DNA from: Pomacea canaliculata
Taxonomy: Eukaryota > Mollusca > Gastropoda > Architaenioglossa > Ampullariidae
Assembly (NCBI RefSeq): GCF_003073045.1
Contig: NC_037596.1
Coordinates: 27,998,392 to 28,062,391, forward strand
Reading direction: 5' to 3'
Length of the DNA: 64,000 bases
The notes below the pieces were generated by a model that was not told where the DNA came from, searched no databases, and saw nothing but the letters and a program-made list of their open reading frames with translations. Positions 12,465 through 24,200 of this stretch are shown here, in pieces. Position 1 is the first letter of the stretch. Each line of letters opens with the position of its first letter. Made by a program: the position numbers and the translations under genes.

Positions 12465-13051
12465 AATGACTACAGCCCTCACAACCCTTCTCACTGCGAT
12501 GATATTCACTTAAACCGATGCCTGCTATCAGTTCTACCAGAAACACATCCCTTCCTGCTCATCCTATTTACTTTCAAGCCACTTGAATGTCATGGAGACC
12601 TGTTCGTTTGACTATTTGCACGGCTGTGTAGATGTTGATACACTGATACAGGAAGAAACCGTTAACATCTCCCTCCGTCATCATCCTACGCTGCACTCAC
12701 TTGTCCTTTGTCACTTTTGTATTTGATGACGAACTCACTGTGTGGCGTGCACTAAGAGTATTTCTATACTCATACAAATAAAATCGGAACTACATTAATC
12801 GCGGATGAATTTTACCCGCTCTTTCACAAATGTAAGCTGGGATTTTTTCGAACAAGGAAGTGAATACTTGTGGAGTAGGACGCGCGTGTTACTGCAAACT
12901 AGTTTCAACATTAGCTGTGTGTCATACCATGTGAAACGGTCTGTCTTCAGTCAAAAGATTAGAAATATTTGTCTGTGTTGTTTACCCGAAGCTCTTTTTT
13001 CACGCTTCCTACAAAAAAGTCGTTTGATATTCAAAAGGGCAACAGGAAATC
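12465..13051 (+). promoter_or_regulatory. conserved upstream region of gene C
   Basis: The distal part (12465-12730) matches 4885-5160. The proximal part (12795-13051) matches the upstream DNA of genes B and D, including GAACAAGGAAGTGAATA, GTCATACCATGTGAAAC and a T-rich segment before the ATG. The gene C start codon has A at -3 and G at +4, as do those of B and D. Confidence 0.6.
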
Positions 13052-16000
13052 ATGGAGCTGACACTGTTGATTATGTGCGGCGTTGCCCTACTTGCTGGGA
13101 AATGTTATTCGGGTAATATTCACTTCTAACATTCTTGTCAGTAATAAGTTTCTTTGTGTAAATATCATTTTTTGTTACCCAAATCAGGCGGAACGAGAAG
13201 CTTATAATTGTTTACATTTCTTAGCATGTTTTTATTATAAACTTTCAAAAGTACACATCTAGTAGAATATTATAACAATATATGATAATAACTCCTAAAT
13301 TCTCTACTACAATGTACTCTGTGTGTGTGTGTGGATTAAACTTGTCGGAATCTCTACGCGGCACATGATAAGTTACTTTTTATAAAATTTAAAGAGTATA
13401 GAACAAGGGAGGTAGGATGTCACCGGCCAGAGCTTTAATTCCAAGGAATACAGTGTACGATGCTACTATTGTTATGTAGATTACCATTTTTCTTTAAGTT
13501 TTCCTTTATTCTTTGATAGATGTGTTAGTAATATTTTTTAGGTGTGGAGATTTTGCTGGGGGATGTGAATGGAAGTGTTTGCACCCCACTAATGCAACGG
13601 AGGGATAAATCTAGTAGATGTCACGGAATGTTTGAATTAAAATATAATTAGGAATATTTTGCCATAGTAACCCGCTAAGTAGTGGCACGATTGCAGCTTT
13701 CTAGAGCCTACTGAGAAACAAAGAATTTTTGCATTAGATATAGGACATAATAGAAGACTGAGCTACTCTTCGCTATTTAAACGGCAAGTGCAGAGGGTTT
13801 CCAGGTTTAAGTAGATTGATGACAGGCTTTCATTTTCTAATCATAAAGACTATGTAAAGACTTAACTGTTAAGAAGATTCAGCATTAGCCTCGTAAAGCT
13901 GGAGACCGAGTACCTGTCACTTGATAAAAATTATTCCTTTTTTTAACATCTCCACCTGGTGCGACAACCTCGTCAAACAAACACTGAATATAGTAATCAT
14001 ACAAACAATGTTATCAGCATAAAAATTAACCTGCATTACAGTGATGTGAAAAGAATGACAACACAACTGCAAAATTTTCCATATCCTATCAAACTCAGCT
14101 TTTGACTGTTTTCATCGGGCATAAAATTTCCATCGGCCTGTGAAAATGCAAACACATTTTTTTATACCAACATCCACGAACGTCCTAAGCAGTTAACAGT
14201 TATTCTAAAGAATGTTTTTGTAGTCAAGGCCTTCACTTTTAAGAGGTTGAATGTTAGGTTGGGGATACGTGTGCCTTAACATATAGACAAGTTTTATGAG
14301 TTACATGTCTTCCCTGATTGATAGCGATAAAGAACACATACATTTCTTGCAGAACGAAAGAAGAAGAGAATTATAAATTTATTTAAAAAAGACACTTTTA
14401 ACCTATGATATAATGTCAAGATATTTAAGAAACAATTTTTTAAACATACTTTCATGTTGCATTTCTTAAGACAAATGACCGACGTTATACCATTTTGCGG
14501 ATGACATTAAGCATTCGTGTATTTTTCATAATTATGTAAATATTTGTTTGGTAACTAGAAATACATGAATATATACTTAGTCCGGAGGGGAGTGATTAGT
14601 GTCAGTATTGGTCACTTTTCAGGTGTCATTATCCAGCAGTGTCGCAATGGGCAGCTATACGTGGCTGAATATAGAGATGTCAACTTAACCTGTGGTCCTT
14701 GCACGGGTTTCATAGATTGGTATGTTGATGACAACAGCGGTGGAGACAAGAAATACGTTGGTCAATGTGGAAAAAAATACTGCTACTTCGATGAATCAGC
14801 TGCTTTTCGCTTAAAAGTCAACAAGAGAAACACACAGAGCTTCGATAGTGTCCTTCACATTCTACACTTTACAAGTAATAATATAGATAATACAAGCTTC
14901 ATCTGCGAATGTTACCACAGAATCTATTCCAATCGTGGACACTATTATCTGCAAAGTAGGGAGTCATGCAAGCTGCTTATAAAAGGTTGGTAATATTATA
15001 AAAAAATATTATTTTTTGACACAACGTTGACTGACTCTTACATGCTTGGGGACATTTGAAGTCGATTTACATTTAGAGTAAATGACTATATTGCACGTTA
15101 AATAAAATATTATAAAGTCGTATAAATTATCTTCAATTTTGTTTAGTTTATTTGGTTATTGCAACACTATAAAAACTGTAAAGTAATCTGTGTAATAATG
15201 AATTTATAGATGTTTTATTTTTGTATATTTTATTATTTCTTACAGAAAACAAACAGCCGCCATCGGAAAACATGAAAGGAGGGATAATTGGTGGTGTTGT
15301 TGCTGCTGTTGTTGCTATTGCTATTATCGGAACCATTGTCACTGTCTACATAGTAAAACGACGAAAAGGTTTGGTTGTCTACACGCTAGTCGTATTTCAG
15401 TATTACATTTCATATTAACATGTGTAACAAAGCTCTGCTACAGTATCTTGTAGAATGGATTTTCTGTTCCTTTTATCTTTAAACTTTGTCTTCATATCGT
15501 CTGATGTTTCTATTCGGTATTAATTTGTTATACCCTGTGAATGACACATTGATATGTACTCTCACTAACCAGGTTGTCATACTCCAGTATTTGTGCATCT
15601 CGTAATTGAATGATTACTTAATTATTTCTAATTTTAAAGAAGCTTAGAAAACGAACAGACATATACTTCGCAAAATTCTGTCTTTAAAGTTTCTACATTA
15701 AACCCCAGAGGAGATATTAAAATAGCTCATAAAATGGCCACCACATTAGGAAGTGTTATAAGTTTACAAATGTTATAACAGTGTTATTTCAATGGAATAA
15801 TGTTTAGCTGTTTAAAACTATTTATAAAGTTTATCCCCCGGTGTAAACTGTTTAAATCTTAAGATAATTGGTCAAAATACAGAAGAATTTGTATGCGACA
15901 GAGGAAAGTGAACACCTGTGCATGATTTTAATCCTTATGTGACTTAAGAACATTTACTTCGAATTTCATTTTACTTTTTATACAAGTTTACCTCAGCAAA

Positions 16001-17689
16001 AGCTACATTATTCTCATTGTAAGTATTTAATTTTTACACAAATCGTAGATGTTACCATGTACTTAATGAGTAAAATTAAGTGATGACAAAAATCTAAAAG
16101 TTTACAATTGATTTAGGAATTGTAGGCATGAAAATATAAAGACTTATAATAAGATATGTGTCTACACAGTTTCAGTAATTCCAGCATTTAGATGTATAAG
16201 TAGCATCCATGACACAAGATGCAAATGGCATTTACATTGCAATTAAAAACTTTCCTTGAAAATAGTTGGTATCTGTATATACTGTTACAACTTTATTTTT
16301 AGAACAGAAAGCAAACTACTATAAAAGTATCCTTGAATTTTCAGGAAGGCTTTGCAAAGGAAAGATAAACCTTAGATTGTTTCCTTGTCCAAGTAGCTTC
16401 TGCCATCGAAAGAAGCCAACATCTCAATCCTTTGAAGTCGTCAACAGGTCACAGACTCCAGTCATACACTATGTGGCTCCTTCTGGAGACATCTACACCA
16501 TTGCTAGCACAACGACTTCTGGTGACTTAGATGGAGAATATGTAACAGTGAGAGAAATACTAGAGAACACCACGCCTGAGACAGATATGGAGGACAACCT
16601 CCAGACGAACAAAGAAATTCCTGATAAAACTGAAACGAGGACAACATTGAAGCCAACAACGAAGTCAAAACCAACAACAGGGCAACCGAGGAATTTTTGT
16701 GATTTATCAGGTGACATTATCCTTTGTTTTGTAATTAGTATAAATAATTAAAAAAATGTTAGAAACATAAATATAGGACTAAACTTTTGAGAAGCTTACG
16801 CGATTCGGGTAATTATGATAGCACATTATATTATTAATATTTCATTGTTTAATATTACTTCAGTCAAGGTGGTAAATAATACTATGGACTGAATTGCTTA
16901 AACGTCTAAAGTATGTGAGTAAAGATATGTTTATTTTGCTTTCAGGTTTTAACAGTAAAACAAGCAATTAGTATTGCTTACACCTATAATTGTAAAATGT
17001 AAAGAAAGGCAGCTTTTAAAACAAATTCTAAGAAGAGTATCACAACAATGGATAAATAGGTAGTGAATTATCTTTTCTTGAATCTAGTTCTGGGTTATAC
17101 TTTCTTTTTTAATTGCAGGTACCGTGTATATGAATGTGACTGAAGTGCCGACAGATTCTGGCTTGGGTGTCTATCACATAGTTCCCTGGGCTGTCATCCC
17201 TGCAACACCGCTTCCTGATACTGGGGTATAGTTTGTAAATCAATTTACCAACAAAAAATAATAGTATAGCTTGTAAAGTAACTTAACAATTTGTATTGCA
17301 CATAAAAAGAATCGAAGGGTATTTCTTTAAAAAAAACAAAAATAAATAAAAAATACAGTTCATTGTGGATTTCTTTTGTCTAAGATTGTAGTAAAAACAT
17401 TATTATTTTAAAAGTGTATTAGTAGAAATATTTTTTATGACCTATCTTTTCTTCTCCAAGAATCGTGGTGAATTTTCCAATATTTTTACGAATCAGTGAG
17501 GACATTGCTGTAATGTTTTTCTTTTTGTTGTTGTTGTTGTTTTTTCTGTAATGTTCAGAAACTGTTTCATTCAAACAGGAGGATTTTGAAGCAGTGCTTT
17601 CAGAAGAGGAATATAATGTCCTTTTTGGAGAGAATAGCACTGAACAAGAGGACCAAGGAGCTACATACCATCATCTTGAACCCAACTAA
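13052..17689 (+). CDS. Ig-like transmembrane receptor C (complete, 376 aa)
   Basis: Six exons: 13052-13112, 14623-14985, 15246-15368, 16345-16710, 17119-17225, 17579-17689. All have GT-AG ends and matching phases, totalling 1131 nt. Residues 1-20 are a signal peptide (MELTLLIMCGVALLAGKCYS). One Ig-like domain spans about 21-141 with LTCGPC, WYVDD and SFICEC, so it has extra cysteines beyond the usual pair. The transmembrane helix is about 153-178, followed by KRRK. Tail tyrosines: Y225 (IHYVA), Y233 (DIYTI), Y248 (GEYVTV), Y308 (YMNV), Y323 (GVYHIV), Y352 (YNVL) and Y370 (YHHL). YMNV is a Grb2-type site, and YNVL-x14-YHHL is ITAM-like with an overlong spacer. It is probably a surface signalling receptor; the ligand is unknown. 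Intron 1 contains another in-frame acceptor 42 nt upstream (14581). AATAAA lies at 17876-17881. Confidence 0.9.
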
Positions 17690-18353
17690 CATTCACATTT
17701 TGAGCGGCGTTGTAAAACAGAGCTATAAAATTTAATTATATATTTTCAGGATTGCCGCGTTAGAAAAGCAAAACAGGTTCCACAGATTTTTCCCACTAAC
17801 GTTTTTCACAAGAAATCGGTAAAGTCGTAATAAGTTTTACATTCGTAATTTCAAAATCGAGAGAAGAAAGACACTAATAAATGATATAGCACAACAGAAT
17901 TTGTGTAGTAATTTTTGGGGGGTTTATTGGATGTGACTGTATTTTTTTATTATTTATGTGCTCTTACAACAAAGGAACATTTCTATCTCTGCCTAGAGCA
18001 GTACATGTACACAATGAAGATGTAGTTCACGGCTCGCGTTTCTTAAGGGTGCTAGCAAAGCTGACAAAACCATTATAATGAAATATCTTATTTCTAAAGA
18101 AAAATAAACCAATTTTCTGTGATTAATACCCAATAGCGCCCTACTGTATCAAGCCTTTTCAGGCGTGTCGCTAAAAAAAATCAACAAGGAAATAGTTCTT
18201 TTTAAAAATATCTAAAAATATCTTTTGTCTACTTTACATTATTATTAGCGAGGAGTTAGCATTTCAAGCTGTTTGCACTCTCTCTAAGCCCATCTCATTC
18301 TCGCCACTTGTTTAGACACTTGAATATATGTAAAGGTCAGTAAATTGGTGTCT
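17690..18353 (+). other. 3' UTR and flank of gene C
   Basis: Likely 3' UTR up to the AATAAA at 17876-17881, then AT-rich flank with no exon found. The downstream repeat begins at 18354. Confidence 0.6.
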
Positions 18354-19655
18354 AAGCGGAAGTGATTAACAAGTCTTAATTTGAACTTAATTAATTCCGT
18401 CATTCTCATTTGACACTTATGAGTGAGCTTAAAAGTTCGCTCAGCCTGCAGAGGATAAAGATGATGACACACTGTCGGCCTGGGTGACCAACGAAGTGTA
18501 AACACGCGGAAGAAGATTAACATCGGCAGCCTCGACAGTCTATTGTTACTCGAGCTCCCATCTCTCTCTCAACAATTCTATCTTTTATTGCTTTGCTACA
18601 AGTTCATTTATTCTCGTTTTTTTTTTCCTTCTTTCTTTGCAAGCATGCTTTCTTATTAACATCCTCCTTCCAATATCTAGGAGTTGGTGCAAATATGTGG
18701 GTTGATTAAACAAGGAATAGGGCAAGTCAGTGAGCAGGAAAGAGGTGAAGTATTTTGTAGACAATATCCTAAAATCTTGTGAAAAAACTACTAATGTCAA
18801 TACAAAGAAGGATGAATGAACCTGTTATAGCGAAGTGAACAGTATTTAGTGCGACATGCTAATATTTAGTTACTGTTCATAGCAAACAGACAGTTACTGT
18901 TGAACACGTGATCACTGCACTTTCCTTATCAGACCTGTCAATCAAGTACACATTCAAAGGGCATGCACTCTGTTTACCGAAGTCAAAGTGGAAACACGAG
19001 TGATCTTTCCTGTCGTATGTGTACTGAGTAATGTCCAGTTAAGTACACTAACTCGCCTTTGTACCATTGAATAATGATTTGCATTTCTTACTCATCTTAT
19101 CGTCTCAGGGTCAGCTGAGATGAAAAAGATTTGCGCACGTATATAATACCTTTAGTAAAATTAAAATAATAAAAGTGATCGCCTCACAAGCAGGCAATTA
19201 CACATATCTTCACACACACACACACATGTTTTCAAAGGGTGGGAAGATGTTTCAGGAGGCGAACAAGTCTAACCTTTGTGCCAACGATATTTACATAAAC
19301 AAGGTAAACGACAATTAAAATAAGTTGACGGCCGTAAAAGCAAATGAGTGAGTGCAATCAGTCCTTAAGTAAGGGTTTGTTTGGATAAGTAAAAGCATGG
19401 CACTGAAAGTAAATGGCAGTAGTGGCTAAAGTGGGAAATATTAAGTATGCAGCTTAGAGTGGGGTAGGAGACGCAGCAAAAGCACACATACAAATGGAAA
19501 TCCGAATTCAAATCAGTACTAGACACAAAGCCTAAATATAATAGAAAGTCAAAGTACTCTTTGCTGCACCATTGCCTATGGTGTTCTTAAAACCATGCCT
19601 ACTAAACAAAATACATGTACTTCAAAATGTTATATTCCTTTTTTTTACTTTATGT
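18354..19655. repeat. 1.3-kb downstream repeat, copy 2 (uninterrupted hAT site)
   Basis: Homologous to 8315-9608 throughout. At the point where copy 1 meets the hAT element, this copy reads straight through from ACTTTATGT into CATATACT. It therefore keeps the pre-insertion state. No coding signature is visible. Confidence 0.85.
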
Positions 19656-21039
19656 CATATACTTTATATTTCTGTCCATATATATATATATATATGTGAT
19701 AGTATATATATATATGCACTGTACAACAACAGATTATTGTATTCAATTTTTATTCTTCGCATTGCCTTTTTTTTACTTTATAACTTTATCCATAGTTTGG
19801 AACATTTGTCCTTTCTACGCTTTGTAGTGCTAGCTACGTATCGGCCTCGCTTTTAAAATTCAGATTGAAGTAAAATATGTGTTTATATACATATAAGAGG
19901 AATGTCCTGTTATGCCCATCTGTTAAAGATACTATTGTAGTTCGAGTTTTTTCAGCTTTTATAGGTAAACCCTCTTTAGATCCGAGTATTTTGTGAATCA
20001 TCCAATTATGTGCAATTATTTTCTAAAAGTAGAAAAATTTAATTGCAAATGTTGACTGATCATTCTTGGTCATAAGGGCATGGAATATATTTTCTACATT
20101 CATTTTTGATGCTCTTTTATTGTACGTTACATTTGAATAAAAGTCTCAAAAAAGGTTTATTCCGAAATAAAAGTATTGCTCTGCAAAGTTATCTTCTTGT
20201 TTTTTGTTTGTTTGTTTGTTTGTTTGTTTGTTTGTTTGTTTGTTTGTTTGTTTGTTTGTTTGTTTTGTCGTACTTTTTATTCTGCATGCAACATAACGTT
20301 ATTTAGATAAAAGAAGGTTTAGGAACGTCCGGCAAATGAGGAGGTTGTCCGTGTCACGTGCTCCAATAAGTGGGTCCGAATGACCATATGAGCAAAGTCT
20401 GCACACACACACACACACATCTAGAAGTGTGTGTTAGGCGATTGGATGTACATGTGTGTGTGTGCGCACGCCTGCTGATATTTTCTAGGGGGAACAACTC
20501 AGACGACAAACAATTTGGAAAAAAAGGATGGTTACTTCCCTTTAACAAAAAATGATACATCGTTCTGTAAGGGTATAAATTACTTTATCTAATCACGCTA
20601 GTGTTACTCCAAACTTATTGCCAAGAGTTACTTTCAGAAACTTTCAGACATATTTACTTTGTAATGTGTCTCTAACAGGTAATAAAAGAAAGATCAAAAA
20701 GGAAAATCAGCAGTGCGGCCAAACATAATGAAAAAGAATAAGTTCAAAAAACACATACTTGAGCTCTTGTTATTTTAAAGTGAAAATAAAACCTGTCTGT
20801 ACTTGAAACCTGCACACTTATTGTTTACACCAGGTCTTGTTACCTTCACAATACCGTAAACAGAGAATAGACATTTTGAACTCATTGTCTTCACAACATC
20901 GCTGAAGGAATTATTTTTTCACAAAACAAGGAAGCAAAATGTCGTTGCACCACTCACTCACTTTGTGAGAACATTCTGACGACAGAGACTTTGTTCCCGG
21001 GATGACAGTTTTCTGTGTAGCAGAAAGATTAGATTTTAC
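19656..21039. other. spacer with microsatellites before gene D
   Basis: Contains TA-rich repeats near 19678-19716, a long GTTT tetranucleotide array at about 20204-20266, and CA/TG runs near 20402-20465. Open frames through these are low-complexity artefacts. No exon is recognised. Strong similarity to the gene C upstream region appears only after about 21040. Confidence 0.6.
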
Positions 21040-21278
21040 CATAAACTCGGTTGAGCTGAGTTGGTATCTGTACTTGCGAACAAGGAAATGAATACTTGAA
21101 GAGCAGGATATGCGTGTTGCTGCAAACTAGTTTCAACATTGGCTGTGTGTCATACCATGTGAAACTGTCTGCCTTCAGTCAAAAGATTACAAATATTTAT
21201 GTTTGTGTCGTTTACCCGTAGCTGTTTTTCCCGTTACCTAGAAAAATCGTTTGATATTTAAAAGGAAAACTGGAAAGC
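21040..21278 (+). promoter_or_regulatory. conserved proximal upstream block of gene D
   Basis: Shares GAACAAGGAAATGAATA, CTGCAAACTAGTTTCAACAT, GTCATACCATGTGAAAC, TCAGTCAAAAGATTA and GATATTTAAAAGG with the same positions upstream of gene C, and most of these with gene B. The distal block seen in B and C (4885-5160, 12465-12730) is not present here. Probable core promoter and 5' UTR. Confidence 0.6.
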
Positions 21279-24200
21279 ATGGAGCTGACCCTGTTGATGA
21301 TGTGCGGCGTTGCCCTACTTGCTGGGAAATGTTATTCGGGTAAATATTACACTTCTAACATTCTTGTCAGTGTTAAGTTTCTTCGTGTAAATATAACTTA
21401 CAGCAAAATGCTTTAGTTACAAAAGTCAGACAGCAAAGTGAAGCTAATAATTGTTTTAATTTCTGTTAGGTTTTTATTTTTAACGTTCACATGTAGTAGA
21501 ATATTAAAGCAATAGGTTTTAATACTTCCTAAAATCTGTTCACAATGTGTTGAATGTGTAGATGAAACTGTGTGTAGACTTAATACGGCCTATGGAAATG
21601 CAAACACAATGTTTTTTATTCTAACATCTATTATCAAAATTAGCAGTAAACAGTGATTCTAAAGACTGTGTTTGTCACCATAACCTTAGTTGTTAACAGA
21701 CTTTCATGTTTCATTACTTTAGACAAATGACTGAGGTTATAACCTTTTGTGGATTACATTAAGCATTCATGTGTGTTCATCATACTTATTTAAATATATA
21801 TTTGTTTGTTAACTAAAACACGTAAACATATATTTACTTAGTCCGGAGGGGAGTGATTAGTGTAAGTATTGGTCTCTTTTCAGATGTCACTATCCGGCAG
21901 TGTCCCGATGAGCAGATATACGTGACTGAATACAGTAATGTCAGGTTAACCTGCGGTCCGTGCCTGAATATAATAGAGTGGTATGTTGATGACAACTGCG
22001 GTGAAGAAAAGAAATACATAGGTGAATGCATTGGAATAATCTGCAACGTCGACAATTCAGCTGGTTTTCGCTTCAAACTAAGTACGACAAACATACTGGG
22101 CTTCAAAAGTGTACTTGACATTATACACTTCACAGGAAATAATACAAGGTTCGTCTGTGAATGTTACAACTACTTCTCCAACATCTTTCCACCTCGTCGC
22201 GGCTATAATTTTCAAAGTAGTGATTCATGCAAACTGCTGATAAAAGGTTGGTAATATTATTTTAATATATCATTTTGGACACTATAATGCTCTACTTTTA
22301 TCTGTTATGAGGATATTTGAAGTCAGTTTTAAAAGTATTTGTCAATGATGTACTTTAAAATTTAAAAAAAATATTAACATTATATAAATTGTCTTCGATA
22401 TTTATTAACAGTCGATGGTTTGAAATTCCAAGCTCAGGATTAATAGACTTGTTTGTATATGGAAGTGAAGATTTCTCTCTCCAGTTGCAATAATTTGTAT
22501 TTCATATAAAACATGCAGTGCCTCCAGGGAGTCCTCAGCTTCAATGTCCACAAACTATTCTTGAGGGATCCAATGTCAGCTGCACATGCACATCTGCCAA
22601 CAAAGGAAGTCCACCTGCACAATTTGTTTGGGATGGAACCAATACCGATACCTTACTTCTGCAAGATGTTAGGAGAGAACTAAATGCCATGAACTATACA
22701 TGTCGACAGATGTGGGGTCGTAATGGATTAATCAACAGAACAACTGTTTACAGCTTACAAGTAATTGGTAAGTATACTTTATCAGAGAAACATTATTTTA
22801 AAGAGAATTATTGTCATGTATTATGTCAGCCGTAGCCATGTCACACATGAAGCCAAGCAAATATTATTATCTTTACTGGAGGCTGAGCGTCTTTGTTGCG
22901 AAATATGAAGAATGGAATTCAACCAATGCTGAAGGACTTTTCCTTAAGCCCGCTTAATTTTTTCTTTTGTATTTTTTTTTTTTTTTTTTGCCATTTTACA
23001 CTTTGTGCATTTAATCGGTTTATGTTGCAACCAGAATAAACTGTAAAGTAAGATAAAGAAATAATGATATTTAATAATGTTTGTAGACCTTTACTTTACT
23101 ATTTCCTTCAGAAAAGAAACAACCGCCATCGGAACACAAGACAGGAGCAATAGTTGGCGGTGTTTTTGGTGCGGTAGTTGCTGTTGCTATCGTCGGAACT
23201 ATTGTAACTGTCTACATAGTTAAACGACGAAAAGGTTTGATTGTCTACACGCTAATCTTATTTAGCTATTAAATTTCATATGAACATGTGTAACAAAGCT
23301 CTATTACGGTAGTTAGGCGGATAAATTTTTTATTTCTTTTATCTCAAAACTTTATCCACAGATCTTCTATTGGGTATTAATTTGTTATACTTTGTGAATA
23401 ACATTTTATGTTTATTCTCACTAAACAAAGCTACCAGACTAGTATTTTTGAGTGTCCTAATTCATTCATTAATTAATTATTTCTCCCTTAAAAGAACCTT
23501 AAAAAGCAGGCTTATTAAATTCGCAAAATGCTATGTGTTTAAAGTTTCTGCATTAAAGAGAAGCTATCAAAATGGTTGGTAAAATTGCCAGTGCAATCAG
23601 AAGTTTAATTTGATTAGAAGAGTTTTGATTACTTTGATTAGAAAGAAAACAATGCTTTAATGTTTAGAACTATTTATAAAGTTTACTGGTTAAGTCTCGA
23701 GACAATGGGTCAAAATGAAAGTGTATGTGACATAGAAAAGCATACACCTTTCCATGTTTTCAAAAATGTTTACTTCAAGTATGATGTTGCTACTAAACAT
23801 GTTTACCTACAGAAGAAACTACTTTATTCTCATTGTAAGTATTTCATTCTTACACGAATCGTAGATTATACTATTTCCTGCACTAGCAATCTACAGCTTA
23901 AATTAGGCGATGACAGAAAGCTTAAAATTCACAATACTTTTAGAAATGTTAATATAGTAGGCATACAAATATGATGACTTGTAATTAGATATGTGTCTAT
24001 ATACTTGCTGTAATCCTAACATCCACATGTATGACATAAGTAGCATTAGTGACATATTATGCAAAACACGCTTTTCTTTTAAAAGCATTGGTACTTTTAA
24101 TTGTAGTGTATACACTTTTTCAACTTTGTTTTAGAATGGAGAACAAACTGCAATAATACCATCTGTTTTTTTCAGGATTTTTTTGCAATGGAAAGACAAA

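Noticed and set aside
20106-20306. Open frame with a Phe/Val/Cys/Leu run
   Set aside because: It is a translation of the GTTT tetranucleotide array, with no start context or domain.
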